NCBI RefSeq assembly: GCF_901875575.1
Contig: NZ_CABFMF010000022.1
Coordinates: 62,001-126,000 of the forward strand
Length of the DNA stretch: 64,000 nucleotides
Source: an uncultured Streptococcus sp.
Lineage (GTDB): Bacteria > Bacillota > Bacilli > Lactobacillales > Streptococcaceae
Reading direction: 5' to 3'
Shown: piece after piece, positions 43,298-52,926 of the stretch
Layout: each line of letters opens with the position of its first letter
Numbering within the stretch: position 1 is the first letter of the stretch
Notes under the pieces: generated by a model
What the model was told of the DNA's origin: nothing
Seen by the model: only the letters and a program-made list of their open reading frames with translations
Databases searched by the model: none
Made by a program: the position numbers and the translations under genes

Positions 43298-43380
43298 AGT
43301 TCATAGATTTTTAGAGAAATTAGTCCCCCTCCTAGGGTTCTAGAGTTCTTCTGTTTTGGAGTGACTCAGGGGGCTTTTTT
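43298..43380 (+). ncRNA. Candidate small RNA between tRNA-Arg and rnc
   Basis: A TG-extended -10 (TGGTATTAT, ending 43291) is followed by about 80 bases with no ORF and a strong end hairpin: AGTCCCCCT (43322-43330) pairs with CAGGGGGCT (43367-43375), then seven T. This has the layout of an independent short transcript. It could instead be a second terminator for the tRNA unit. Confidence 0.4.
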
Positions 43381-43423
43381 TGATATAATAAAAAGGACTG
43401 TTATCAGTTAGAAAGAGGTTGGT

Positions 43424-44122
43424 ATGAAAGAATTACAAACAGTACTAAAAAGCCGTTTTGCAATCGAATTTTCAGACAAAAACTTACTGGAGACTGCCTT
43501 TACTCATACGAGTTATGCCAATGAGCACCGCCTCTTAAAAATTTCACACAACGAACGCTTGGAATTTTTAGGAGACGCTGTTCTGCAATTATTAATTTCA
43601 GAATATCTGTATAAAAAATATCCCAAAAAGCCTGAAGGGGATTTATCTAAACTTCGTGCCATGATTGTCCGTGAGGAGAGCTTGGCTGGTTTTGCGCGTG
43701 ATTGTCAGTTTGACCAGTTTATCAAGCTGGGTAAGGGGGAAGAAAAATCTGGTGGTCGTAATCGTGATACCATTCTTGGAGATGCCTTTGAAGCCTTTCT
43801 TGGGGCTCTTCTGTTGGATAAGGATGTGGCCAAGGTCAAGGAATTTATCTATCAAGTCATGATTCCCAAAGTGGAAGCTGGTGAATTTGAGATGATTACA
43901 GACTATAAAACCCATCTACAAGAGTTACTTCAGGTCAATGGTGATGTGGCTATTCGATACCAAGTGATATCTGAAACGGGTCCTGCCCATGATAAGGTGT
44001 TTGATGTGGAAGTTCTGGTTGAGGGCAAGAGTATTGGTCAAGGGAATGGTCGCTCAAAAAAACTAGCAGAGCAAGAAGCTGCTAAAAATGCAGTTGAGAA
44101 AGGGCTGGATTCATGTATTTAA
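43424..44122 (+). CDS. rnc: Ribonuclease III
   Basis: 232 residues. Cuts double-stranded RNA in rRNA maturation and RNA turnover. The catalytic domain has NERLEFLGDAVLQLLISEYL (signature) and GDAFEAFLGALLLD. The C-terminal dsRNA-binding domain (about 155-230) has HDKVFDVEVLVEGKSIGQG and GRSKKLAEQEAAKNAVE. Its own TATAAT lies at 43384-43389. The stop overlaps the smc start by 10 bases. Confidence 0.98.
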   Translation: MKELQTVLKSRFAIEFSDKNLLETAFTHTSYANEHRLLKISHNERLEFLGDAVLQLLISEYLYKKYPKKPEGDLSKLRAMIVREESLAGFARDCQFDQFIKLGKGEEKSGGRNRDTILGDAFEAFLGALLLDKDVAKVKEFIYQVMIPKVEAGEFEMITDYKTHLQELLQVNGDVAIRYQVISETGPAHDKVFDVEVLVEGKSIGQGNGRSKKLAEQEAAKNAVEKGLDSCI

Positions 44123-47100
44123 AGGAAATAGAAATTCAGGGATTCAAGTCTTTCGCTGATAAAACCAAGGTTGTGTTTGACCAAGGGGTTACAGCAGTTG
44201 TTGGACCCAATGGATCTGGAAAGTCCAATATTACAGAAAGTCTACGTTGGGCTTTGGGTGAGTCTAGTGTCAAGAGTCTCCGTGGTGGCAAGATGCCGGA
44301 TGTTATCTTTGCTGGGACGGAAAGTCGTAAACCCCTCAATTATGCTTCGGTAGTAGTAACTCTGGATAATCAAGATGGATTTATCAAGGACGCAGGCCAA
44401 GAAATCAGGGTAGAACGCCATATCTATCGTAGTGGAGATAGCGAATACAAGATTGACGGCAAGAAAGTTCGTCTGCGTGATATTCATGATCTTTTCTTGG
44501 ATACTGGATTGGGACGAGATTCCTTCTCTATCATTTCCCAAGGGAAGGTGGAGGAGATTTTCAACTCCAAGCCTGAAGAACGCAGAGCTATTTTTGAAGA
44601 AGCTGCTGGAGTTTTGAAATACAAGACTCGTAGAAAAGAGACTGAGAGCAAATTGCAGCAAACTCAGGATAATTTAGACCGCCTTGAAGACATTATCTAC
44701 GAGTTGGATAATCAAATCAAGCCCCTTGAAAAGCAAGCTGAAAATGCTCGTAAGTTTCTAGACTTGGAAGGCCAACGTAAGGCCATTTATTTAGACGTTT
44801 TGGTTGCTCAAATCAAGGAAAATAAGGCTGAGTTAGATCTTACAGAAGAAGAGTTGGCTCAGGTCCAGGAACTCTTGACTAGTTATTACCAAAAGCGTGA
44901 AAAATTAGAAGAAGAAAATCAAACTCTTAAAAAGCAACGCCAAGATTTACAGGCTGAAATGGCTAAAGACCAGGGCAGTTTGATCGATTTGACCAGTCTA
45001 ATTAGTGACTTAGATAGAAAATTAGCCCTATCGAAACTAGAGTCCGAGCAAGTAGCCCTCAATCAACAGGAAGCACAAGCCCGTTTGGCTGCTTTGGAGG
45101 ATAAGAGAAATTCTCTCAGCAAAGAAAAAACTGATAAGGAAAACTCTTTAGCACTTTTAGAGGAAAATCTAATCCAAAATAATCAAAAACTCAATCGACT
45201 AGAGACTGAATTACTTGCTTTTTCAGATGATCCAGATCAGATGATTGAGCTCTTACGTGAACGCTTTGTAGCCCTTTTACAAGAAGAAGCGGATATCTCA
45301 AACCAACTGACCCGTATCGAAAACGAGTTGGAAAATAGCCGTCAGCTTTCTCAAAAACAAGCAGATCAACTAGAAAAACTCAAAGAACAACTGGCTACAG
45401 CTAAAGAGAAGGCTAGTCAGCAAAAAGAAGAGCTTGAAACTGCCAAGGAGCAAGTTCAGAAATTATTGGCCGACTATCAAGCTATTACCAAGGAGCAAGA
45501 GGAGCAGAAAACTTCCTATCAAACTCAACAAAGTCAACTTTTTGATTGTTTGGATAGTCTCAAAAACAAGCAGGCTAGAGCCCAAAGTTTGGAAAATATT
45601 CTGAGAAATCATAGTAACTTTTATTCAGGTGTTAAGAGTGTTCTCCAAGAAAAAGACCGCCTTGGTGGGATCATTGGGGCAGTCAGTGAGCACCTGACCT
45701 TTGATGTGCATTATCAAACTGCCTTAGAGATTGCCCTTGGAGCGAGTAGTCAGCATATCATCGTGGAAGATGAACATGCGGCAACTAAGGCCATTGATTT
45801 CCTTAAACGGAACAGAGCCGGTCGTGCAACCTTCCTTCCTTTGACCACGATCAAAGCGCGTATGATTTCTAGCCAGAATAAAGTTGCTATCGCTTCAAGT
45901 CTAGGATTTCTGGGCATGGCAGATGAGTTGGTAGCTTTTGACAAGAGATTAGAAGCAATTTTCAAGAACTTGCTAGCTACGACGGCTATCTTTGACTCTG
46001 TAGAACATGCGCGTGCTGCCGCTCGTCAAGTAAATTATCAAGTTCGTATGGTGGCATTGGACGGGACAGAATTACGTACAGGTGGTTCCTATGCAGGTGG
46101 GGCTAATCGCCAGAATAATAGTATTTTTATCAAGCCAGAACTGGAGCAATTACAAAAAGAAATTGCCGAAGAAGAAGCAAACTTGCGTTCAGAAGAGGCT
46201 AGTTTGAAGTCCTTGCAAGATGAGATGGCGACATTGACAGAAAGATTAGAAACCATTAAATCTCAAGGAGAGCAGGCTCGTATTCAAGAGCAAAGCTTGT
46301 ACCTCGCTTATCAGCAGACCAGCCAGCAAGTTGAAGAACTGGAAACTCTTTGGAAACTTCAAGAAGAAGAATTAAATCGTCTTTCTGAAGGAGATTGGCA
46401 GGCTGATAAAGAAAAATGTCAAGAGCGTCTTGCAGCCATTGCCAGTGAAAAACAAGACCTTGAATCAGAAATTGAAGAAATCAAGTCTAACAAAAATGCC
46501 ATTCAAGAACGCTATCAAAACCTGCAAGATCAAGTATCGCAAGCACGTTTACTTAAGACAGAATTGCAAGGTCAAAAGCGATATGAAATTTCTGATATTG
46601 AACGCCTAGGCAAGGAATTGGAAACTCTTGAACTCGAGCAAGAAGAAATTCAACGTCTGCTCCAAGAAAAGGTTGATAACTTAGAGAAAGTAGACACAGA
46701 GTTGCTCAATCAGCAGGTGGAGGAGGCTCAGACTCAGAAAACAAATCTGCAGCAAGGTTTGATTCGCAAGCAGTTTGAGTTGGATGATATTGAAGGTCAA
46801 TTGGATGATATTGCTAGTCATTTAGACCAAGCTCGCCAGCAAAATGAAGAATGGATTCGTAAACAAACGCGGGCAGAAGCTAAAAAAGAAAAAATCAGCG
46901 AACGCTTGCGTAACTTACAATCTCAATTGACTGATCACTACCAGATTAGCTATACAGAAGCTTTAGAAAAAGCACATGAGCTAGAAAACCTTGCTCTTGC
47001 TGAACAAGAGGTTAAGGATTTAGAGAAATCAATTCGTGCTCTTGGGCCAGTTAATCTAGATGCCATTGAGCAATTCGAAGAAGTTCATAACCGATTGGAA

Positions 47101-47652
47101 TTTTTAAATAGCCAAAGAGATGATATTTTATCAGCTAAAAATCTACTTCTGGAAACCATTATGGAGATGAATAATGAGGTTAAAGAACGCTTTAAATCAA
47201 CCTTTGAAGCGATTCGAGAATCCTTTAAAGTTACCTTTAAGCAGATGTTTGGAGGTGGTCAGGCTGATTTGATTTTGACGGACGGTGACTTTCTAACAGC
47301 TGGGGTGGAGATTTCTGTCCAACCTCCAGGCAAAAAGATCCAGTCTCTCAATCTTATGAGTGGTGGTGAGAAGGCCTTATCAGCACTCGCTTTGTTGTTC
47401 TCTATTATTCGAGTAAAAACTATTCCTTTTGTTATACTGGATGAGGTGGAGGCGGCACTTGATGAAGCCAATGTCAAACGATTTGGGGATTATCTTAACC
47501 GCTTTGACAAGGATAGCCAGTTTATCGTAGTAACCCACCGTAAGGGTACCATGGCTGCAGCTGATTCTATCTATGGAGTAACCATGCAAGAATCTGGAGT
47601 TTCAAAAATTGTTTCAGTCAAGTTAAAAGATTTAGAAGAAACTAAAGATTAG
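44113..47652 (+). CDS. smc: Chromosome condensation protein SMC
   Basis: 1179 residues, full length. Walker A GPNGSGKSNITE (32-43), a first coiled coil (about 165-500), hinge (about 505-660, with GGIIGAVSEHL and GGSYAGGANRQNN), a second coiled coil (about 675-1010), then the signature LNLMSGGEKALSALALLF and Walker B FVILDEVEAALDEANV. With ScpA and ScpB (not in this window) it organises and segregates the chromosome. Translationally coupled to rnc. Confidence 0.98.
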   Translation: MYLKEIEIQGFKSFADKTKVVFDQGVTAVVGPNGSGKSNITESLRWALGESSVKSLRGGKMPDVIFAGTESRKPLNYASVVVTLDNQDGFIKDAGQEIRVERHIYRSGDSEYKIDGKKVRLRDIHDLFLDTGLGRDSFSIISQGKVEEIFNSKPEERRAIFEEAAGVLKYKTRRKETESKLQQTQDNLDRLEDIIYELDNQIKPLEKQAENARKFLDLEGQRKAIYLDVLVAQIKENKAELDLTEEELAQVQELLTSYYQKREKLEEENQTLKKQRQDLQAEMAKDQGSLIDLTSLISDLDRKLALSKLESEQVALNQQEAQARLAALEDKRNSLSKEKTDKENSLALLEENLIQNNQKLNRLETELLAFSDDPDQMIELLRERFVALLQEEADISNQLTRIENELENSRQLSQKQADQLEKLKEQLATAKEKASQQKEELETAKEQVQKLLADYQAITKEQEEQKTSYQTQQSQLFDCLDSLKNKQARAQSLENILRNHSNFYSGVKSVLQEKDRLGGIIGAVSEHLTFDVHYQTALEIALGASSQHIIVEDEHAATKAIDFLKRNRAGRATFLPLTTIKARMISSQNKVAIASSLGFLGMADELVAFDKRLEAIFKNLLATTAIFDSVEHARAAARQVNYQVRMVALDGTELRTGGSYAGGANRQNNSIFIKPELEQLQKEIAEEEANLRSEEASLKSLQDEMATLTERLETIKSQGEQARIQEQSLYLAYQQTSQQVEELETLWKLQEEELNRLSEGDWQADKEKCQERLAAIASEKQDLESEIEEIKSNKNAIQERYQNLQDQVSQARLLKTELQGQKRYEISDIERLGKELETLELEQEEIQRLLQEKVDNLEKVDTELLNQQVEEAQTQKTNLQQGLIRKQFELDDIEGQLDDIASHLDQARQQNEEWIRKQTRAEAKKEKISERLRNLQSQLTDHYQISYTEALEKAHELENLALAEQEVKDLEKSIRALGPVNLDAIEQFEEVHNRLEFLNSQRDDILSAKNLLLETIMEMNNEVKERFKSTFEAIRESFKVTFKQMFGGGQADLILTDGDFLTAGVEISVQPPGKKIQSLNLMSGGEKALSALALLFSIIRVKTIPFVILDEVEAALDEANVKRFGDYLNRFDKDSQFIVVTHRKGTMAAADSIYGVTMQESGVSKIVSVKLKDLEETKD

Positions 47653-47661
47653 TAACAAATG

Positions 47662-47693
47662 AATAGCATCTTTTATGAGGTGCTATTTTTTTT
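47662..47693 (+). terminator. Terminator of rnc-smc
   Basis: AATAGCATC / GGTGCTATT stem followed by eight T. Confidence 0.85.
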
Positions 47694-47793
47694 GAAATAT
47701 TAGAATCCCCATACCTACTAGTATGATATTGATAGATTCAGAGGAAAAAGCGATATTTGAGATTTAGTTTTAGCGAAAAGTATTTCTCTGTGT

Positions 47794-47799
47794 TATAAT
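47794..47799 (+). promoter_or_regulatory. -10 box of ribF, 6 bases before the ATG
   Basis: TATAAT ends at 47799 and the ATG starts at 47806 with only GTTTC-type sequence between. A start of transcription 7 bases after the -10 would fall on the A of ATG. No RBS is present. Confidence 0.7.
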
Positions 47800-47805
47800 A
47801 GTTTC

Positions 47806-48732
47806 ATGATTACAACAATTCCTATTAAGAATGAAAAAGATATAGCAGTGCCGGATAAAACGGTCCTTGTTTTAGGCTATTTTGATGGTGTTCACAAAGG
47901 ACATCAAAAACTTTTTGAAGTTGCTACTAAGGCATCGATGAAGGATTATCTTCCTGTGGTTGTGATGACCTTTACAGAATCCCCTAAACTTGCTCTACAA
48001 CCCTACCATCCAGATCTTATGTTGCACATTGTTAATCCTCAAGAACGGGAGCAGAAGCTGAAATGGAATGGAGTTGAAGCACTATTTTTACTTGATTTTA
48101 GTAGTAAATTTGCTAGTTTGACTGCCCAAGAGTTTTTTGATACTTATATTAAGGCCTTAAAACCAACTATTATCGTAGCAGGGTTTGACTATACTTTTGG
48201 TTCTGACAACAAAACTGCAGATGACCTGAAGGACTATTTTGATGGTGAAGTCATTATTGTTCCACCTGTAGAGGATGAAAAGGGTAAAATCAGTTCTACT
48301 CGTATTCGTCAGGCTATCTTAGACGGTAATGTAAAGGAAGTATCTCATTTGCTTGGGAATCCATTACCTTCTCGAGGTATGGTTGTCCATGGTAATGCTA
48401 GAGGTCGTACGATTGGCTATCCTACAGCTAATTTGGTCTTGAAAGATAGAACCTATATGCCAGCGGATGGTGTCTATGTTGTTGATATTGAAGTTCAACG
48501 TCAGAAGTATCGTGGGATGGCTAGTGTAGGAAAAAATGTTACTTTTGATGGAGAAGAATCGCGTTTTGAGGTTAATATTTTTGATTTTTCTGATGATATC
48601 TATGGTGAAACAGTGACTGTTTATTGGCTTGATCGAGTTCGTGGAATGGTCAAATTTGAATCCGTCGAAGAACTCATTGACCAACTTGAAAAGGATGAAG
48701 AAATCGCTCGCTCTTGGAAGACGGAGGACTAG
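47806..48732 (+). CDS. ribF: Bifunctional riboflavin kinase / FAD synthetase
   Basis: 308 residues. Makes FMN and FAD from riboflavin. The N-terminal FAD synthetase has LGYFDGVHKGHQKLF and FDYTFG, and ISSTRIRQAILDGNV links the domains. The C-terminal riboflavin kinase has RGRTIGYPTANL and GVYVVDIEV with ESRFEVNIFDFSDDIYG. There is no RBS; the -10 box sits 6 bases before the ATG, so the mRNA is expected to be leaderless. It stands alone between two terminators. Confidence 0.96.
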   Translation: MITTIPIKNEKDIAVPDKTVLVLGYFDGVHKGHQKLFEVATKASMKDYLPVVVMTFTESPKLALQPYHPDLMLHIVNPQEREQKLKWNGVEALFLLDFSSKFASLTAQEFFDTYIKALKPTIIVAGFDYTFGSDNKTADDLKDYFDGEVIIVPPVEDEKGKISSTRIRQAILDGNVKEVSHLLGNPLPSRGMVVHGNARGRTIGYPTANLVLKDRTYMPADGVYVVDIEVQRQKYRGMASVGKNVTFDGEESRFEVNIFDFSDDIYGETVTVYWLDRVRGMVKFESVEELIDQLEKDEEIARSWKTED

Positions 48733-48773
48733 AAGGGTTTAGAGCATGATATATGTTTTCCATTATCTTAGCG

Positions 48774-48808
48774 AAAAAAAGTAGCTCTTGTTTGGGCTAC
48801 TTTTTTAA
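48774..48808. terminator. Bidirectional terminator between ribF and the TIGR03943 gene
   Basis: AAAAAAGTAGC / GCTACTTTTTT with an 10-base loop; A/T runs on both sides serve both converging genes. Confidence 0.85.
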
Positions 48809-49620
48809 AACGCTCTGTAAACATAGGGATTTTCTGGTTTATCAACTTTTGTAAAACTTTCAACTTCAAGGGTTGGAAGTTTTTGTTTGAGTTCTTTGTG
48901 ATAATAGTTGATTAGCTTCCCTTTAGCTGTAATCCAAGTGTTGTTTTCATATTGACGTGTATTCCCTTTGGTCAAAAGACCGTAAACACCAGAATCTGCG
49001 ATACAATGGATAATCCCAAAACGAAAAAGAAATTGGCTATTTTCATGAATAGGATCCTTGTAGACAAATCCTGTAAATTGGATAGTCTTTCCTTCAAATT
49101 CACTTGGATAGTCATAGATTGCTTCCATAACTTCCATATAATTTTCATCGGTGATGAGGATTTGATCTTGTGTCAAATAGGTGTCTGCTGTAGTTCGCAT
49201 TTCCTTTTCATAGGCCGATTTTGAGAAATAAGAGCTGGTATCAGGCTTTAAATACTGGCTTCTGGTTCCTTCGCTGGCTTGGATGGCTAGATTGGTGCCA
49301 TCCGATAAGGGAAAGTGATAGCCTTTAGCAGAAACTGTTTGAGAATCTAAGCTAACAGTTGGGAAAGCTAAGCCTACGACAATTGGAATGGCCAGAAGAG
49401 CAATACTCGTCACCTTGGCTAATCGGCTGTTCAGATGACTGTGGGTTTTAACTTGCTTCATCCAGATATACAGCTGGATGATTGCAAAAATAAAGCAAAG
49501 CACCATGGAAATGTAGGCCAGATAAGAGTACTGCATGTTGATGTATTGGTTTAGCTTACCTGTAAGATGGAGATAGAAGGTCATCCCAAAGTAAGAAATT
49601 AAAACTAAAAATCGAATCAT
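48805..49620 (-). CDS. TIGR03943-family membrane protein
   Basis: 271 residues, paired with a permease as is typical of the YcgQ/YcgR pair. Three or four N-terminal hydrophobic segments (1-100) are followed by an extracytoplasmic domain with GKTIQFTGFVYKDPIHENSQ, RFGIIHCIADSGVYGLL (with a cysteine) and WITAKGKL. Function unknown; metal transport or insertion is suggested for the pair in the literature. Overlaps the permease gene by 4 bases. Confidence 0.87.
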   Translation of the reverse strand: MIRFLVLISYFGMTFYLHLTGKLNQYINMQYSYLAYISMVLCFIFAIIQLYIWMKQVKTHSHLNSRLAKVTSIALLAIPIVVGLAFPTVSLDSQTVSAKGYHFPLSDGTNLAIQASEGTRSQYLKPDTSSYFSKSAYEKEMRTTADTYLTQDQILITDENYMEVMEAIYDYPSEFEGKTIQFTGFVYKDPIHENSQFLFRFGIIHCIADSGVYGLLTKGNTRQYENNTWITAKGKLINYYHKELKQKLPTLEVESFTKVDKPENPYVYRAF

Positions 49621-50522
49621 AAAAAGACTCCAAGGAAAAGGGAATAGAAAAAGACAACTAGACTTACGATGATGATAAAGCGACCGACGAACAGAGCTTT
49701 TAAGTAATTCTTCATCATCAGAAGATTTTTGACATCTAACATAGGGCCAATCACGAGAAAAGCGATTACAGGAGCAAGTCCAAAACTAGACAGGAGAGAG
49801 GCTCCAATAAAAGCATCTGCCTCACTACAAAGGGAGAGCAGGAAGGCCAAAAGCATTAAAAGTGGAATAGCAAGCAGTGGACTGGAGCTAACAGATGTTA
49901 GAATACGAGTTGGAACATAGACCTGAATAATCGCAGCAAAGAGGCAACCAAAGACTAGATATCGCCCCATATCAAAAAACTCGTCGATTGCTTGTACAAA
50001 AACTTGAAATACTTTTTTACTGGGACTTAGATGAGAAAAATCATGCTCATGACAAGTCATGCGATTTTCTTTTTGAATTGTTTCTTTCCAGAAAAATCCC
50101 AGAAAAATCCCCAAAATCAGAGCTATGAAAATAGATCCCAAGGCTCGTAAAAAAGCAACTTGAAAGGAATTTCCGAAGGCAGAAAAAGTTGCCAAAAGAA
50201 CGATAGGATTGATAACGGGTGCCGTTACCAGAAAAGGTACGGCAGTATAGCTAGGCACATTCTTTTCCAAAAAACGATTGATAATGGGAACAATTCCACA
50301 TTCACAAGAAGGAAAAAGAAAGCCAATAAATGTTCCAAAAAAGATTCTCCCCCAACGATTTCGAGGGAGAAGTCCATAAACTTTATCAGGTGTGATATAG
50401 ACTTCAATCACTCCTGAGAGAATACTTCCGATTAGAACGAAAGGCAAAGCCTCAATGATAATGGAGAGGAAAATGGCTCCAGCTTGAAGCACACTAGAAG
50501 GTAATTGATGGAAAATACTCAT
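49617..50522 (-). CDS. Predicted permease (DUF318/YcgR type)
   Basis: 301 residues with about eight membrane helices. PSCECGIVPIINRFLEKNVPS is the conserved Cys-containing loop of this permease family, and LSLCSEADAFIGASLLSSFG is the matching second repeat. TAPVINPIVLLATFSAFG lies between. The substrate is unknown. Its ATG directly follows the TAG of the small upstream gene, and it overlaps the TIGR03943 gene, giving a three-gene operon. Confidence 0.9.
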   Translation of the reverse strand: MSIFHQLPSSVLQAGAIFLSIIIEALPFVLIGSILSGVIEVYITPDKVYGLLPRNRWGRIFFGTFIGFLFPSCECGIVPIINRFLEKNVPSYTAVPFLVTAPVINPIVLLATFSAFGNSFQVAFLRALGSIFIALILGIFLGFFWKETIQKENRMTCHEHDFSHLSPSKKVFQVFVQAIDEFFDMGRYLVFGCLFAAIIQVYVPTRILTSVSSSPLLAIPLLMLLAFLLSLCSEADAFIGASLLSSFGLAPVIAFLVIGPMLDVKNLLMMKNYLKALFVGRFIIIVSLVVFFYSLFLGVFL

Positions 50523-50654
50523 CTAGTTTTTCTTTTCTTCTTTGGCTTTTTTCTCTTTGTCATCAGGGAATTTGACTTGGTCTAAATCAGGGAGTTTGGC
50601 AAATTCCTCAAACATCTTATCTAAATCATCTCGTCTATTAAATTTTACAGCCAT
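50523..50654 (-). CDS. Small SPJ_0845-family protein (43 residues)
   Basis: Reads MAVKFNRRDDLDKMFEEFAK, then LPDLDQVKFPDDKEKKAKEE and KKN. A charged soluble peptide that I recall as a conserved streptococcal small-protein family (SPJ_0845). The start follows GAGGTATAACC. Its stop codon abuts the permease ATG with no gap, so the permease RBS lies inside this gene's end (AAAGAAGAAAAG is weak) and translation may be coupled. Function unknown. Confidence 0.8.
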   Translation of the reverse strand: MAVKFNRRDDLDKMFEEFAKLPDLDQVKFPDDKEKKAKEEKKN

Positions 50655-50781
50655 GGTTATACCTCATTTCTAAATTATAGTTCTATTATACTATTATTTT
50701 GTGGAAATGGATTCTTTTTAATTTGATATCATATAGAATAAAAAGAGTGTTGGATAGAAAGCTTTCTTGTTTCATGCCTTG

Positions 50782-50790
50782 TGGTATAAT
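50782..50790 (+). promoter_or_regulatory. Extended -10 of tex, 6 bases before the ATG
   Basis: TGGTATAAT (TATAAT at 50785-50790). The ATG of tex is at 50797, so transcription would start at or next to it. Confidence 0.7.
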
Positions 50791-50796
50791 AGGATT

Positions 50797-52926
50797 ATGG
50801 ATAAAAAATATTTAAAAATTTCCCAAGATTTGGGTGTGACCTTAAAACAAATTGATACTGTTTTGTCTCTAACAGCTGAAGGGGCTACTATTCCCTTCAT
50901 CGCGCGTTATCGTAAGGACATGACGGGTAGTCTTGATGAAGTGGCTATCAAGGCCATTATTGACTTGGATAAAAGTCTGACTAATCTAAACGACCGTAAG
51001 GAAGCTGTTCTAGCCAAAATCCAAGAACAAGGCAAGCTAACTAAAGAATTGGAGGAAGCCATCCTTGCTGCTGAAAAATTAGCCGACGTTGAAGAACTTT
51101 ACTTGCCTTTTAAGGAAAAACGTCGGACTAAGGCAACTATTGCCCGTGAAGCTGGTCTCTTTCCACTTGCTCGCTTAATCTTGCAGAATGTATCTGACTT
51201 AGAGAAAGAGGCTGAAAAGTTCGTCTGTGAAGGATTTGCAACTGGTAAGGAAGCCTTGTCTGGTTCAGTTGATATTTTGGTAGAAGCCTTGTCGGAGGAT
51301 GTTACCTTGCGCGCCATGACTTATCAGGAGGTGCTGAGACACTCTAAACTCACTTCTCAAGTCAAGGATGAAAGTCTTGATGAAAAGCAGGTGTTTCAGA
51401 TTTATTATGATTTTTCAGAGATAGTTGGAAATATGCAAGGCTATCGTACCTTGGCCCTCAATCGTGGGGAGAAGCTAGGTGTCTTGAAGGTCGGTTTTGA
51501 ACATGCAACGGACCGTATCCTAGCCTTCTTTGCTGGGCGTTTTAAGGTGAAAAACGCCTATATAGATGATGTTGTCCAACAGTCAGTTAAGAAAAAAGTC
51601 TTGCCAGCTATCGAGCGACGAATTCGGACAGAATTAACTGAAAAGGCAGAAGAAGGAGCTATTCAACTCTTTTCTGACAACCTACGCAATCTGCTCTTGG
51701 TTGCTCCATTGAAAGGGCGCATGGTTCTGGGGTTTGACCCTGCCTTTCGTACAGGTGCCAAGCTAGCTGTCGTGGATGCAACAGGAAAAATGTTGACTAC
51801 GCACGTAATTTATCCTGTCAAACCAGCATCAGCTCGTCAAATCGAAGAAGCCAAGAAAGATTTGGCAGAATTGATTGGTCAATACGGCGTGGAAATCATT
51901 GCCATCGGAAACGGAACGGCCAGTCGTGAAAGCGAAGCCTTTGTAGCGGAAGTTCTGAAAGATTTCCCTGAAGTCAGCTATGTTATCGTCAATGAGAGCG
52001 GTGCTTCAGTTTACTCTGCTAGTGAATTAGCTCGTCAGGAATTTCCAGAATTAACCGTTGAAAAGCGCTCTGCCATCTCTATTGCCCGTCGCTTGCAAGA
52101 TCCCCTTGCTGAATTAGTTAAAATTGACCCCAAATCTATTGGGGTAGGGCAGTACCAACACGATGTTAGCCAGAAAAAACTATCTGAAAGTCTAGACTTT
52201 GTTGTAGAAACTGTAGTTAACCAAGTCGGTGTCAATATCAATACGGCTAGCCCAGCCCTTCTTTCCCACGTAGCTGGACTCAACAAAACAATCTCTGAAA
52301 ATATTGTCAAATACCGTGAAGAAGAAGGAAAAATCACTTCACGCGCCCAAATCAAAAAAGTACCTCGTCTGGGAGCTAAGGCTTTTGAACAGGCAGCTGG
52401 TTTCCTTCGAATACCAGAAAGTAGCAATATCCTAGATAATACAGGAGTTCACCCAGAAAATTATGCTGCTGTTAAAGAACTCTTTAAGCGTTTAGATATC
52501 AAGGACTTGACTGAAGAAGCTCAAAGCAAACTCAAATCCGTTTCAATCACAGAGATGGCTCAAGAACTGGATCTTGGACCAGAAACCCTTAAAGATATTA
52601 TTGCTGACCTATTAAAACCAGGTCGTGATTTCCGTGACTCCTTTGATGCACCTGTGCTTCGCCAAGATATCCTAGATATCAAGGATTTAGAGGTTGGTCA
52701 GAAGCTAGAAGGTGTGGTGCGTAACGTTGTTGACTTCGGTGCCTTCGTTGACATCGGGATTCACGAGGACGGTCTCGTCCATATTTCCCACATGAGTCGT
52801 AAATTTATCAAACACCCTAGTCAAGTAGTATCAGTTGGTGACTTGGTAACGGTTTGGGTCAAGAAAATCGATACTGAACGGGAAAAAGTCAATCTGTCGC
52901 TTCTAGCTCCAAATGAATCTGACTGA
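50797..52926 (+). CDS. tex: Tex family S1 RNA-binding protein
   Basis: 709 residues from the ATG at 50797 (MDKKYLKISQDLGV). The order is N-terminal helical Tex domain (IPFIARYRKDMTGSLDE), YqgF RNase H-like domain (about 315-440, LGFDPAFRTGAKLAVVDATG), helix-hairpin-helix region (VNINTASPALLSHVAGL), then a C-terminal S1 domain (GVVRNVVDFGAFVDIGIHED). It binds nucleic acid; a transcription role is proposed for the family. The longer frame to 50767 would include the promoter. The stop overlaps the SprT-like gene. Confidence 0.96.
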   Translation: MDKKYLKISQDLGVTLKQIDTVLSLTAEGATIPFIARYRKDMTGSLDEVAIKAIIDLDKSLTNLNDRKEAVLAKIQEQGKLTKELEEAILAAEKLADVEELYLPFKEKRRTKATIAREAGLFPLARLILQNVSDLEKEAEKFVCEGFATGKEALSGSVDILVEALSEDVTLRAMTYQEVLRHSKLTSQVKDESLDEKQVFQIYYDFSEIVGNMQGYRTLALNRGEKLGVLKVGFEHATDRILAFFAGRFKVKNAYIDDVVQQSVKKKVLPAIERRIRTELTEKAEEGAIQLFSDNLRNLLLVAPLKGRMVLGFDPAFRTGAKLAVVDATGKMLTTHVIYPVKPASARQIEEAKKDLAELIGQYGVEIIAIGNGTASRESEAFVAEVLKDFPEVSYVIVNESGASVYSASELARQEFPELTVEKRSAISIARRLQDPLAELVKIDPKSIGVGQYQHDVSQKKLSESLDFVVETVVNQVGVNINTASPALLSHVAGLNKTISENIVKYREEEGKITSRAQIKKVPRLGAKAFEQAAGFLRIPESSNILDNTGVHPENYAAVKELFKRLDIKDLTEEAQSKLKSVSITEMAQELDLGPETLKDIIADLLKPGRDFRDSFDAPVLRQDILDIKDLEVGQKLEGVVRNVVDFGAFVDIGIHEDGLVHISHMSRKFIKHPSQVVSVGDLVTVWVKKIDTEREKVNLSLLAPNESD

